From positions 1 through 64,000 of the forward strand of contig NZ_JACXAF010000027.1 in the NCBI RefSeq assembly GCF_014773395.1: a stretch of 64,000 bases of DNA. The letters are read 5' to 3'. This document shows positions 53,889-62,865 of this stretch, one piece after another (position 1 is the first letter of the stretch; each line of letters starts with the position of its first letter). The position numbers and the translations under genes are program-made. This DNA is from Neiella litorisoli (GTDB lineage: Bacteria > Pseudomonadota > Gammaproteobacteria > Enterobacterales > Neiellaceae). Below the pieces are notes generated by a model that worked only from the letters and a program-made list of their open reading frames with translations, ran no database searches and was not told the origin of the DNA.

Positions 53889-55610
53889 ATGTATACCAGA
53901 GCCAGCCACCTTATGCTCATGCTGTTGGCGCTAATGATTAGTGCCTGCGGCGGTGGTGGAAATTCAACCCACTCAACGCCAACCGAAGAAGTCCCCGAAA
54001 CCCCGGTTGAACCCAGTAATCCAGAGCCAACCGATCCCGAACCAACGGACCCCGAACCAACGGACCCCGAACCAACGGACCCTGAACCAACTGACCCCGA
54101 ACCAACTGACCCCGAACCTAGCGATCCCTTGATGGTCAATGGCGACTTTGAAAATGGTGAGGTTTCGCCTTGGGTCGGTAATAGCGGTGAAGTGGTGCTG
54201 ACCAATATCAGCAGCCAGTCTCGTTCGGGTGGTAACAGCCTGCAGATTTCAGGCCGCACGCAAAACTGGCAAGGCGCGCTCTACGGGTTAACCAACCGCG
54301 TGGTCGAAGACAGTACCTATCATATTTCGGCTTGGGTACGGATGGACAATGTCGCTAGTAGTAACGTCAGCATGACGGTGAAAGTGTCTGATGGTAATGG
54401 CGACAACTATTTGCCACTGGCCCAAGGCACAGCAACTGATACTGGTTGGATCGAATTAGCGGGCAATTACACGGTTGCCACGTCCGGTGAGGTGGCGGAG
54501 ATCGCTTTTTACATCGAAGGGCCGGATGCCGGAGTCAGCTACCTGATCGACGATGTCACGGTGACAGATATCAACGATGATGACTTGTTACGGGTTGATG
54601 TCGAGCATTTATCGGCGCTGGTCGAATTCCCAATTGGGGTGGCTGTGCCCGCTGGTGATGCCGGCAACAGTGTCCTCAACAGTCCTGAACGACAAGCCAT
54701 TGTTGAGCAACATTTCAGCCAAATCACGGCCGAAAACATCATGAAGCCGTCTTACCTGCAACCAAGCGAAGGTCGCTTTTTCTTTGATGATGCCGATGCG
54801 CTGGTTGCCTACGCCAATAACAATGGCATGTCGGTACATGGCCATGCCTTAATCTGGCATTTCCAAATTGCCGATTGGATGGCTAATTATTCCGGTGATG
54901 CACAAGCTTGGCAGCAGATGTTAGAAGCCCACGTCACCGAAGTAGCCAGCCACTTTGAAGGCCAACTTGACAGTTGGGATGTGGTCAATGAGGCGTTTCT
55001 CGACGATGGCAGCTATCGCAATGTCGATGTTGGCAACGATCTCGGCTCGGTCTGGTATCAAAACATCGGCCCACAATACATTGAGTATGCCTTTAACGCC
55101 GCTCGTGCCGCCGATGCCGATGTTGATCTTTACTACAACGATTACAACATCTCTTGGAATGATACGAAGCTCGATGCCATTTTGACTATGGCTCAGGACT
55201 TCCTCGACCGCGATATTCCGATTAGCGGTATTGGCTTTCAAATGCACGTGGATAAAAGTGGTCCGGGCAAGGCCAAAATCAAACAGCAGTTCCAGAAAGT
55301 GGTGGACCTTGGCCTGAAAGTGAAAATCACCGAAGTTGATTTGCGGATGAATGCCGATGGCCGTGCCACAACTTTGACCAATCAGTTGTTGTTGCAGCAA
55401 AAAGCCCGTTATCAGGAAATCGTCGAAGCTTACATCGAAACGGTGCCACCTTCATTGCGCGGCGGTATTAGCGTATGGGGCATTGCTGATCCGGATACCT
55501 GGATTGTACCGCTGTACGGTAATCCTGATTGGCCGTTGATGTTTGATGACCAATTCCAGCCGAAGCCAGCGTTGCAAGGCTTTGCCAATGGCTTAGCTGT
55601 GATTCCGTAA
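53889..55610 (+). CDS. GH10 endo-1,4-beta-xylanase lipoprotein with N-terminal CBM
   Basis: 573 aa; AAGGAGAG precedes ATG 53889. Lipobox LMISAC is followed by a Pro/Glu/Thr tether of repeated EPTDP units. A jelly-roll module (~80-235; NGDFENG..SPWVG, LIDDVTV) resembles CBM4/9/22. The GH10 barrel (~250-565) carries the acid/base Glu in WDVVNEAF and nucleophile Glu in KITEVDLRM. Surface-anchored and cuts xylan outside the outer membrane to feed the TonB receptor. Ends at a terminator. Confidence 0.96.
   Translation: MYTRASHLMLMLLALMISACGGGGNSTHSTPTEEVPETPVEPSNPEPTDPEPTDPEPTDPEPTDPEPTDPEPTDPEPSDPLMVNGDFENGEVSPWVGNSGEVVLTNISSQSRSGGNSLQISGRTQNWQGALYGLTNRVVEDSTYHISAWVRMDNVASSNVSMTVKVSDGNGDNYLPLAQGTATDTGWIELAGNYTVATSGEVAEIAFYIEGPDAGVSYLIDDVTVTDINDDDLLRVDVEHLSALVEFPIGVAVPAGDAGNSVLNSPERQAIVEQHFSQITAENIMKPSYLQPSEGRFFFDDADALVAYANNNGMSVHGHALIWHFQIADWMANYSGDAQAWQQMLEAHVTEVASHFEGQLDSWDVVNEAFLDDGSYRNVDVGNDLGSVWYQNIGPQYIEYAFNAARAADADVDLYYNDYNISWNDTKLDAILTMAQDFLDRDIPISGIGFQMHVDKSGPGKAKIKQQFQKVVDLGLKVKITEVDLRMNADGRATTLTNQLLLQQKARYQEIVEAYIETVPPSLRGGISVWGIADPDTWIVPLYGNPDWPLMFDDQFQPKPALQGFANGLAVIP
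54024..54128 (+). repeat. 15-bp tandem repeat in the GH10 linker (7 units)
   Basis: Seven copies of GAACCAACGGACCCC-type units encode EPTDP repeats. The middle units are identical or nearly so, so length change by slippage is likely between strains. Confidence 0.92.
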
Positions 55611-55639
55611 TTGGTTGGGAAGACCATAAAAATACAATT

Positions 55640-55665
55640 GGGGCTGTTCGCAGCCCCTTTTTTTT
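55640..55665 (+). terminator. Intrinsic terminator of GH10
   Basis: 7-bp stem GGGGCTG / CAGCCCC with TTCG loop and T8. Confidence 0.95.
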
Positions 55666-55737
55666 GGCTGAATATATAGTCGCCAGCTAATATTGAAATA
55701 CATTCGCATTTTGTCTTACCCGTTGTAGGAGTCCGCA

Positions 55738-57657
55738 ATGAGATTGACCCAGCGCCTGACGTGGGGATGGCTAATCAGCACCATGATTGCGGTGAGCCTG
55801 ACTGCGCTGGGAATATTTTGGTCAGCAAGCGATTTGGCCAAGCAACGTCAGCAACAGCGGGTCGATGCCATCGCGGTGCAAACGGCTCACGCGCTGCGTC
55901 ATTCCGAACACCCTTCGCGCACTTGGGCTGAGCAGCCATCGTGGTTTAGTTTGGCCACCCAAATCGCCGACATCAAAGCAATACAAGTTCGCTACAGTGG
56001 CCATTTGTTGGTTCAGCATGGCGAACATCAATCGTCTTGGTATCAGTTAACTTCGCAACAAACTCTGAACGGCCAAACCATTGAAGTTAGGGCTAGCTTC
56101 AAAAGTCCGTGGCTCGCGGCAAGCTGGAATTGGCGCAGTGCCCTGATTCTGGTGGTGATGTTGACTTCAGCAGGCGGCGCTGCTTGGTGGGCTAGTTTGT
56201 GGTTTATTCGGCGATTGCAAGAGATCGACAACATTAGTCATCGCGCCCATAAATTGCTCAAGGGCGAGTTGGTCACCAGCGGCGATTTGCCTGAGCGGCC
56301 AAGGGTGATCAGGCAAGCGCTTGATCAGATGGTTGAGGAACTGCGCGATGCCCGCCAGGAGCGCAGCCGGTTCGATGCCTTCATGCGCAGCAATACCTTT
56401 CTTGATCCGGTCACAGGGCTTGGCAACCGGCTGTATTTCGATAATCAAATTAGCAGCGCGATTCGCGCCGGCACCGAGCATAATGCCGGTTACGTGCTGC
56501 TGTTGCAATTCAATCAATACGATGATGTGCAACAAAACGAAGAGCGCGAAGCCTGCTACGACATTCTCAACCAAATTGGCCGCTGCTTGTACGATGCCTA
56601 TGATAGCTATGCCGATAGCTTTATCGCCCGCCGCGGTGAAGGTGATTATGCGGTGTTATTGCCCGGTACTCACCCGGATGACATTGAGCGCTCGCTCAAA
56701 GCACTGTTGCGTTCGTTAGTGAAGATCCCATTACCCACTTATGTCGATGTCGAACACTGTTTTCATGTTGGCGTCGCCTCACTGGAAACGTCTACAGAGA
56801 GTTATCAAGTACTGGCAGAGGCTGATATGGCATTGCGTGCGGCGCAGGTGCAAGAAGCCAATACATGGTTTATGTATCAGCGCAGCGAGTTACCGCGTAA
56901 CGAAATCAAAGGTTCGGTCCGCTGGCGTACCTTGCTCGAGGAATCCGTGCGGCGAAAAGCATTTGTGCTGTCATCACAGCCGGTGGTGGAAGCCCACGAG
57001 GATGACATTCATCACTATGAGATGCTGCTGCGTTTGCGCGATGAAAGTGGTCAAATGATGCCGGCTCAGGTGTTTCTGCCGATGGCCAAAAAATGCGGTA
57101 TGACCAGCCAAATCGATCGCAATGCGCTTCACCAGTTACTGAAACTCATGCGCTACGAAGGGCGGCAACCGGCCCGCTGTAGCATTAATATTGCCATTGA
57201 CTCCTTGCTCGATCGCAACTTCAGTCGCTGGATAGAGCTGATCCTGATGCAATACCGCGATATTGTTAGTCGGCTGATCATTGAAGTGTCGGAATATCCA
57301 CTCAATCAAAATTACGATGCGTTGCGGCCGACCTTGCGCAAACTGAAACAAGCAGGCTGTTTGTTGGCCGTTGATCAGGTTGGCCAGAACATAGTCAACA
57401 CGCAGTATATTCGCGACCTCGATATCGACTATTTAAAGCTTCACGCCAATCTGGTCCGCGATATTGACCAACGCAGCGAAAACCAGCTGTTTGTCCGCAG
57501 TTTGTTGGGCGCTTGTGAAAACACCACGGCACGAGTGTTTGCATTGGCGGTGGAAACTCAGCGCGAGTGGCAGGCACTAAAAGCGTTGGGCGTGTACGGT
57601 GGTCAGGGCCATCTGTTTAGCGAGGCGTGGCGAGACAGTCCTGCATTTCTGGGATAA
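55738..57657 (+). CDS. CsrD/MshH-like degenerate GGDEF-EAL protein
   Basis: 639 aa. TM1 (~10-30), a periplasmic loop, TM2 (~130-155), a HAMP-like linker, a GGDEF-like domain (~220-385; signature reads RRGEGDY) and an EAL-like domain (~400-635; YEMLLRL in place of EALxR). Neither active site is intact. This is the CsrD pattern, where the protein targets CsrB/C RNAs to RNase E instead of metabolising c-di-GMP. In Vibrio and Shewanella the homologue MshH heads the MSHA pilus locus, as here. AGGAG precedes the ATG. Confidence 0.9.
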   Translation: MRLTQRLTWGWLISTMIAVSLTALGIFWSASDLAKQRQQQRVDAIAVQTAHALRHSEHPSRTWAEQPSWFSLATQIADIKAIQVRYSGHLLVQHGEHQSSWYQLTSQQTLNGQTIEVRASFKSPWLAASWNWRSALILVVMLTSAGGAAWWASLWFIRRLQEIDNISHRAHKLLKGELVTSGDLPERPRVIRQALDQMVEELRDARQERSRFDAFMRSNTFLDPVTGLGNRLYFDNQISSAIRAGTEHNAGYVLLLQFNQYDDVQQNEEREACYDILNQIGRCLYDAYDSYADSFIARRGEGDYAVLLPGTHPDDIERSLKALLRSLVKIPLPTYVDVEHCFHVGVASLETSTESYQVLAEADMALRAAQVQEANTWFMYQRSELPRNEIKGSVRWRTLLEESVRRKAFVLSSQPVVEAHEDDIHHYEMLLRLRDESGQMMPAQVFLPMAKKCGMTSQIDRNALHQLLKLMRYEGRQPARCSINIAIDSLLDRNFSRWIELILMQYRDIVSRLIIEVSEYPLNQNYDALRPTLRKLKQAGCLLAVDQVGQNIVNTQYIRDLDIDYLKLHANLVRDIDQRSENQLFVRSLLGACENTTARVFALAVETQREWQALKALGVYGGQGHLFSEAWRDSPAFLG

Positions 57658-58576
57658 GTTTGTCGGTCATTCCGCGCCAACCCTGCAGGCCGCCGCTGTG
57701 ATACATCAGCACGCTGCCATCTGGCGGAAGTCGTCCGGCCCTGATTTCGCTAACCAGGGCAAAACATAATTTGGCGGTGTAAACCGGATCGAGCAAGACT
57801 TGGGTGTGACGGTAAAACGCCGCCACAAACTGTTGCAGCTCTGTCGGCAAACGACCAAATCCGCCCCATTCGTAACCCGTTAACCAGCACATCGGTGCCG
57901 CTTGTTGGCGCTGATCTGGCGCTGTATCTAATAACTCGGCAATACGTGATGGCAGCTGTTGATCGCGAACTGCCGGCACCAGCAGCAGCCGTTGCTTTTT
58001 GGTCAGACCGAGCGATAAGCCTGCGGCAGTGCCGCCACTTCCCACTGCTGTCGCGATAAAGGAATAGGGCTCGGTGCGCGCATCAAGTGCTTCGGCGACA
58101 CCGGTTAGTGCCATGGTCGTGCTGCCACCTTCGGCAACCAGCAAATGGTTCGTTTTCGTCCATCGCTGTTGGGCGTCACTTTGGTGCCGCTCGCGGTAGT
58201 CTTGCCGTGATACTGGGATAACTTCTGCCCCCCAATCGACACAATCTTTGAGCGTGGCTGATTGCGCTGCCGAAGCCTCTTGACCGCGAATAATCAAACG
58301 GCATTCCAACTTGAGTTGTTGGCAGGCGTAAGCGAGGGCATGAGCATGATTGGAATGGGCGCCGCCAAAGCTGGTAATGCCGCAATAGCCTTGGCGCAAC
58401 GCATGGAGCAACGGGTATTTTAGCTTGCGTAATTTATTGCCACTGACAATCGGGTGATTCAAATCGTCACGCAGGATGTGCAGTTGCGCTTGGCGACCGG
58501 CCCATGGCGAGATATCCACAGCTAGAATTGGGCTTAACTTCACTGTCTCAAAGAGTGGCCAAATCATTTGTTGCAC
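57617..58576 (-). CDS. PLP-dependent ACC deaminase / D-cysteine desulfhydrase family enzyme
   Basis: 319 aa. Fold-type II PLP enzyme: Schiff-base Lys in SGNKLRKLKY (~residue 48), SFGGAHSNHAHALAYACQ, and the phosphate-binding Gly-rich loop AVGSGGTAAGL. The family covers 1-aminocyclopropane-1-carboxylate deaminase and D-cysteine desulfhydrase; the sequence alone does not decide. It lies on the opposite strand between mshH/csrD and mshI, with its last 41 bp overlapping the csrD 3' end, so it is an insertion into an otherwise collinear locus. Confidence 0.88.
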   Translation of the reverse strand: MQQMIWPLFETVKLSPILAVDISPWAGRQAQLHILRDDLNHPIVSGNKLRKLKYPLLHALRQGYCGITSFGGAHSNHAHALAYACQQLKLECRLIIRGQEASAAQSATLKDCVDWGAEVIPVSRQDYRERHQSDAQQRWTKTNHLLVAEGGSTTMALTGVAEALDARTEPYSFIATAVGSGGTAAGLSLGLTKKQRLLLVPAVRDQQLPSRIAELLDTAPDQRQQAAPMCWLTGYEWGGFGRLPTELQQFVAAFYRHTQVLLDPVYTAKLCFALVSEIRAGRLPPDGSVLMYHSGGLQGWRGMTDKLIPEMQDCLATPR

Positions 58577-58636
58577 TTAGCTATAAATGTCAGATAATTA
58601 GCTACATTCTGCCATAAAGAGTGTCAATCCGAGCGA

Positions 58637-59545
58637 ATGGATGTATCCCGTTGGTTTAAGTCGGGGCTAGATTGCCAGTTATTGATTGGCCTATCTGCTG
58701 CGCAAACAACCGTGTTGCTGTTTAAAAATGATGATTGCCTCGAGCAGATTGTCATTCCTGAACGTACCGCTGCCGCTTGCTTTGATGCCTTACAAGACCT
58801 GTTGAACCAACACCAGTTCAAGCACCCTGCGACGACACTGATCTTGGCCGACGATTGTTACCAGCAGGCCGAGCTCGATAAGCCCTCCGTACCCGATGAA
58901 GAAGTGGCTGCCGCGCTGCAGTGGTCGGTGAAAGAACTCATCAGTATTGAGCCGGACAACATGCAGCTCGACTACTACGATGTCGCCTCCAGTAGCGGCC
59001 GCCAGCAGGTCAAAGTGGTCGCGGCTGAACGGCAATGGCTGGCTGAATGGGGTCACATGATTGTGTCGCAGTTGCGGGGTGAATTGCACAAAGTACTGGT
59101 GGAAGAACTCTGTTTGCTCAACTTGTTCCATCAGGCGGATGTCCCAATCATGTTGTTGTGGCAAAAGCCGGGGCGCGAAGCCCAACTGCTGTTGGTTCAC
59201 AAACAACATCTCTATTTGTCACGCAGCCTGCGTGGGTCGGCCAACCTAGAGTCAATGGCCAGCGAACTACTCCCCAGCATTATTGATAGTCTCAGCTTAG
59301 AAGTGCAGCGGGCCTTGGATTACTTCGAGAGCAACCTCCGACAGCCGCCGGTCAGAACGGTCAAACTGGCGCTACCCGAAGCGGTGCGGCAACTGGTGCA
59401 AATGCAGATGCAAGCAAACTTGGCAGTGGAAGTTGAACCTCTGGACACGCATGAGGTTGCAGGTTTTGGTTCTGCTGATGATATGGCCGTATTGCCAATG
59501 TTGGCAGCTCGCATCGAAGCGCTTGAAGTGGCGGCAGAATCATGA
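58637..59545 (+). CDS. mshI: MSHA biogenesis protein MshI (PilM-like)
   Basis: 302 aa. Actin-like/PilM-type fold lacking a TM helix. LIGLSAAQTTVLLFKNDD at the start and DEEVAAALQWSVKELI (~residues 85-100) are typical of MshI. Part of the inner-membrane platform of the MSHA type IV pilus. Stop and next start overlap (ATGA), so it is translationally coupled to the PilN-like gene. Confidence 0.9.
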   Translation: MDVSRWFKSGLDCQLLIGLSAAQTTVLLFKNDDCLEQIVIPERTAAACFDALQDLLNQHQFKHPATTLILADDCYQQAELDKPSVPDEEVAAALQWSVKELISIEPDNMQLDYYDVASSSGRQQVKVVAAERQWLAEWGHMIVSQLRGELHKVLVEELCLLNLFHQADVPIMLLWQKPGREAQLLLVHKQHLYLSRSLRGSANLESMASELLPSIIDSLSLEVQRALDYFESNLRQPPVRTVKLALPEAVRQLVQMQMQANLAVEVEPLDTHEVAGFGSADDMAVLPMLAARIEALEVAAES

Positions 59546-60210
59546 AGAATCAAATTGATCTGTTTTCAGCTGACTTGGTGCCGCGCCAATTACGGATTAA
59601 CTTCCGGCTCGTGGCAATCAGTTGGGCAGCAGCAGCGGTGTTGTTGATTGTCGCCAGCCTGATCAGTGGTTGGATCAATGGTTTCACCGAGCAAGAGTTG
59701 GTTGAAGCCAACCGCGTTAAAAATGGTCTTAACCAGCAACACCAGAATTTAATGTCCGCCCATAAAGCGCGGACGGTCTCGGCTGAGTTAACGGTTGCAT
59801 TAGAGCAGGCCCAGCGCGAAATCCGAATCAAGCAGCAATTACTCAAATTAGTGGCCGATGGCGAGCGTTCTCAAGCTAAACCTTACTCAACATTGATGCG
59901 AGATTTGGCATCCATTAATGAGCCGCGTTTGTGGCTGCAAGCAATTCAAATTAATGGTGATCAACTGGCGATAAGCGGTCTTGCTAGCGACGCTGAAGCA
60001 GTCCCCGCCTGGTTATCTCAAGTGGGCGCCAAAAGTTATTTGAGCAACCAAACTTTTAATCAGTTGACCATTGCCGAGCAAGAACACTTACACTCCTTTA
60101 CCATTCGTAGCCAGCCTGACAATCAATCGTCGCCAGCCAACCCGCGCGCGGCCAGTGCCAAGTCCGCAACTAGCACCAAGTCAGCAACCAATGGAGCGTC
60201 GTTGCCATGA
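59542..60210 (+). CDS. PilN-like MSHA assembly protein
   Basis: 222 aa. A short cytoplasmic N-terminus (MKNQIDLFSADLVPR) that would bind the PilM-like partner, one TM helix (~26-45), a coiled coil and a ferredoxin-like periplasmic domain with RLWLQAIQINGDQLAISGLA. The C-tail is Ser/Ala/Lys-rich. Corresponds to the PilN component, sometimes called mshI2. Overlaps its neighbours by ATGA on both sides. Confidence 0.85.
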   Translation: MKNQIDLFSADLVPRQLRINFRLVAISWAAAAVLLIVASLISGWINGFTEQELVEANRVKNGLNQQHQNLMSAHKARTVSAELTVALEQAQREIRIKQQLLKLVADGERSQAKPYSTLMRDLASINEPRLWLQAIQINGDQLAISGLASDAEAVPAWLSQVGAKSYLSNQTFNQLTIAEQEHLHSFTIRSQPDNQSSPANPRAASAKSATSTKSATNGASLP

Positions 60211-60860
60211 ACCCGCAATTGCAACAGCTGGAAAAGCGCTTCAATGACATGACCGCCCGCGAGCGGGGTATGGTGTTGGCTGCAGGCTTGGTGGTCATCA
60301 CCATGCTGCTATTCTCATTGTGGTTGGGGCCAACGCTGGAGCAATCCGATCGATTAACCAAGCAACTACAGCAAACCGAGCAATCCAGTGAGAATTTGCA
60401 GCAACAGATTGACACTCTTCATACCGTATTGAAACGCGACCCTAATGATGCGGTGCGTGTTGAGCTAAAGTCGATTGAGCACCAAATCGCCGCATTGGAT
60501 ACCGAGCTTGGCGAGTTGACGGTTGATTTGGTTTCCGCCGAGCAGATGCTGCCAGTGCTACAAAGCTTGCTGTCGACGGCGCGAAACGTCACATTAGTCG
60601 GGTTATCGTCCATTCCGGCGCAACCTGTGTTGAAATTGGAGCAAGAGCAGCAAGCCGACGTTGGTATGTACCGCCATGGCATCGAGCTGCAAGTGACAGG
60701 GAGCTTTTTCGACGTTTATCGCTTGATTGAATCGATTGAATCGTCGCAATGGCGCTTTTACTGGCAACTAATGGATTATCAGGTGACCGAGTACCCAGAG
60801 GCCGAAGTGCGTATTTTGCTGTATACCTTAAGCACCAGTGAGGACTATATTCGTGTCTAG
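60207..60860 (+). CDS. mshJ: MSHA biogenesis protein MshJ (PilO-like)
   Basis: 217 aa. One TM helix (~27-48: MVLAAGLVVITMLLFSLWLG), a coiled coil, and a PilO-type domain with ELQVTGSFFDVYRLIESIESSQWRFYW. Pairs with the PilN-like protein in the periplasmic ring of the pilus machine. Its 3' end overlaps mshK by 23 bp. Confidence 0.88.
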   Translation: MNPQLQQLEKRFNDMTARERGMVLAAGLVVITMLLFSLWLGPTLEQSDRLTKQLQQTEQSSENLQQQIDTLHTVLKRDPNDAVRVELKSIEHQIAALDTELGELTVDLVSAEQMLPVLQSLLSTARNVTLVGLSSIPAQPVLKLEQEQQADVGMYRHGIELQVTGSFFDVYRLIESIESSQWRFYWQLMDYQVTEYPEAEVRILLYTLSTSEDYIRV

Positions 60861-61191
60861 ACGACAGCCAGTAATAGCCTTCGCTTGCCTTGGCTTAGTC
60901 GGGGTGAGCTGCAGTTTTTCGGCGTTGGCGGTGGAGCAGTTAACCGACCCAACCAAGCCTGCAAATTATCAGCCGGTGGCAACGGCAAAAGGTGGCCTGT
61001 CGAGTTTAAAACTAGAACAAATTGTCAGTTCAGCATCGCGTCAGTTCGCCGTGATTGACGGCCAGAAAGTAACGGTTGGTCAACAAGTTGGGCAGTATCA
61101 GATTATTGATATCAAGCCCAAAGAAGTACTGCTCAAACAATCTGATGGCTCCGACATTCGATTGACACTATTCACTCAAATTAAACAATAA
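60838..61191 (+). CDS. mshK: MSHA biogenesis protein MshK (PilP-like)
   Basis: 117 aa from GTG 60838; a second GTG at 60853 is possible. A hydrophobic N-terminus is followed by the PilP/GspC-like segment LTDPTKPANYQ and a small beta-domain (SASRQFAVIDGQKVTVGQQVGQYQIIDIKP). Likely couples the inner-membrane ring to the secretin MshL, encoded directly after it. Confidence 0.85.
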   Translation: MRTIFVSRRQPVIAFACLGLVGVSCSFSALAVEQLTDPTKPANYQPVATAKGGLSSLKLEQIVSSASRQFAVIDGQKVTVGQQVGQYQIIDIKPKEVLLKQSDGSDIRLTLFTQIKQ

Positions 61192-61194
61192 TTG

Positions 61195-62865
61195 ATGCAC
61201 AACATGATGACGTTGAATTTAGTAAGGGGTTTGGGGCTGGCGCTATGCGTCTCGTGGCTAATGGGCTGTGAGTCCGTTGTAAAGTCACCCGATGAAATTC
61301 AGCAACAAGTGCAAGCGACCAATGAACAATTGAGTCAGCAGGCCCAACGGCCCGCGCTGCCCGCTGAAATACTGCAGGAATTAATGCTGCCGCCGTTGCT
61401 GCAAGCCACGCCAAGTGTTGCGGAAATCCGCTTCAGCATTGCCGCTGACCATGTTCAAGCGGCGACTTTCTTTGCCAGTTTGGTCGACGGTACGCCATAC
61501 TCGGCTGCCATTCACCCTGATGTCAGTGGCGAGATCACCCTCAATTTAAATCAGGTGACCCTGCAAGAGGCCCTGCAAGTTGTGCAGTCGATGTATGGCT
61601 ATGACATTCAACGCACAGGCAACGTGCTACAGGTGTTTCCGGCCGAGTTACGCACCGAGACTTTCAACATTAACTACCTGATGCTGACTCGACTGGGCCG
61701 CTCGCGGACCACCATTAACTCCTCAAGTCTGGTCGATGCCGACTCGGACAGCGACAGTGATTCTGATTCCAACAGCAGCAGTGGTCGCAATTCATCGAGT
61801 AGCTCAAACAGCGGTAGCTCCGATACGACCGCAGCTGCAGGTACGGTGATCCATACCTATTCAGAAAGTGATTTCTGGACCGAACTAGAACGCTCCGTGC
61901 GCTTGATGTTGGGCTCTGCCGGAGATGGCCGAGCGGTGATCTCAACGCCGCAATCGGGTTTGCTGACCGTTCGGGCGATGCCATCTGAATTGGCGCAAAT
62001 AAGAGATTTCGTCAATCGCCTGCAAAACCGAGTGCAGCGGCAGGTGTTGCTCGAAGCCAAAATCTTAGAAGTGAAACTGTCCGATGGTTACCAACAAGGC
62101 ATTAACTGGACTGCCTTAGCGAGTGGTAGTGCTGGTTTCAGTGGCGGTTTTAACGGTGGTCTGCCGGGTAATGAAATTAGTCAGGTGATCGGTGGCGTGT
62201 TCTCGATTGGCTATGAGAGCAGCAACTTCAACGCCGTTATCGACATGCTGAAAACGCAGGGCAACGTTAATGTTCTGTCGAGCCCACGTATTTCCGCCGC
62301 GAATAACCAAAAAGCAGTGATTAAGGTCGGTACCGACGAGTACTTTGTTACTGAAGTCTCGACCACTACCACCACCGGCAACGCCACCACCACCACACCA
62401 GAAGTGGAACTGACGCCATTTTTCGAAGGCATTGCGCTGGATGTGACGCCACAAATCGATGATTTGGGCGCGGTATTGCTTCATGTTCATCCGTCGGTGA
62501 CTGATATCAGCGAGCAAACTAAGGTGATTAACATTTTCGGCGATAGTCTTGAACTGCCGCTAGCGGTTAGTGATATTCGCGAAATCGACACCATTGTTCG
62601 GGCCAATAGTGGCGATGTCGTGGTGATTGGCGGCCTGATGAGCACCTTGCGCACTCAGGCTGATTCGAAAGTGCCAATTCTTGGCGACATTCCGCTGATG
62701 GGCGGCTTGTTTACCAACAAGTCTGAAGTGGAAGAGAAGCACGAGTTGGTGATCTTGATTCGCCCCACCATCGTCGAAACCGATTATGGCTTGCCGCTGT
62801 TGCAGCAAACCAACGACAACCTCAATAACTGGTATCGGGAAGCACAAACCCGATTCAATGATTGA
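61195..62865 (+). CDS. mshL: MSHA pilus secretin MshL
   Basis: 556 aa from ATG 61195; TTG 61192 or ATG 61204 also possible. Lipobox WLMGC at ~residue 25 predicts an outer-membrane lipoprotein. An N-terminal STN-type domain (AEIRFSIAADHVQAATFFASLV) and N1 domain flank a Ser/Asp-rich disordered stretch (DSDSDSDSNSSS) at ~183-210. The secretin core follows, with VLLEAKILEVKLSDGYQQGINW and VPILGDIPLMGGLFTNK near the C-terminus. Forms the multimeric pore for the pilus fibre. Confidence 0.95.
   Translation: MHNMMTLNLVRGLGLALCVSWLMGCESVVKSPDEIQQQVQATNEQLSQQAQRPALPAEILQELMLPPLLQATPSVAEIRFSIAADHVQAATFFASLVDGTPYSAAIHPDVSGEITLNLNQVTLQEALQVVQSMYGYDIQRTGNVLQVFPAELRTETFNINYLMLTRLGRSRTTINSSSLVDADSDSDSDSDSNSSSGRNSSSSSNSGSSDTTAAAGTVIHTYSESDFWTELERSVRLMLGSAGDGRAVISTPQSGLLTVRAMPSELAQIRDFVNRLQNRVQRQVLLEAKILEVKLSDGYQQGINWTALASGSAGFSGGFNGGLPGNEISQVIGGVFSIGYESSNFNAVIDMLKTQGNVNVLSSPRISAANNQKAVIKVGTDEYFVTEVSTTTTTGNATTTTPEVELTPFFEGIALDVTPQIDDLGAVLLHVHPSVTDISEQTKVINIFGDSLELPLAVSDIREIDTIVRANSGDVVVIGGLMSTLRTQADSKVPILGDIPLMGGLFTNKSEVEEKHELVILIRPTIVETDYGLPLLQQTNDNLNNWYREAQTRFND

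Noticed and set aside
54024-54128. CRISPR-like array
   Set aside because: Units are contiguous 15-bp coding repeats without spacers; no cas genes anywhere in the window.
53747-54259. 170-aa minus-strand ORF rich in GSVGSGSVG
   Set aside because: Its repeats are the antisense reading of the EPTDP-coding repeat in the GH10 gene.
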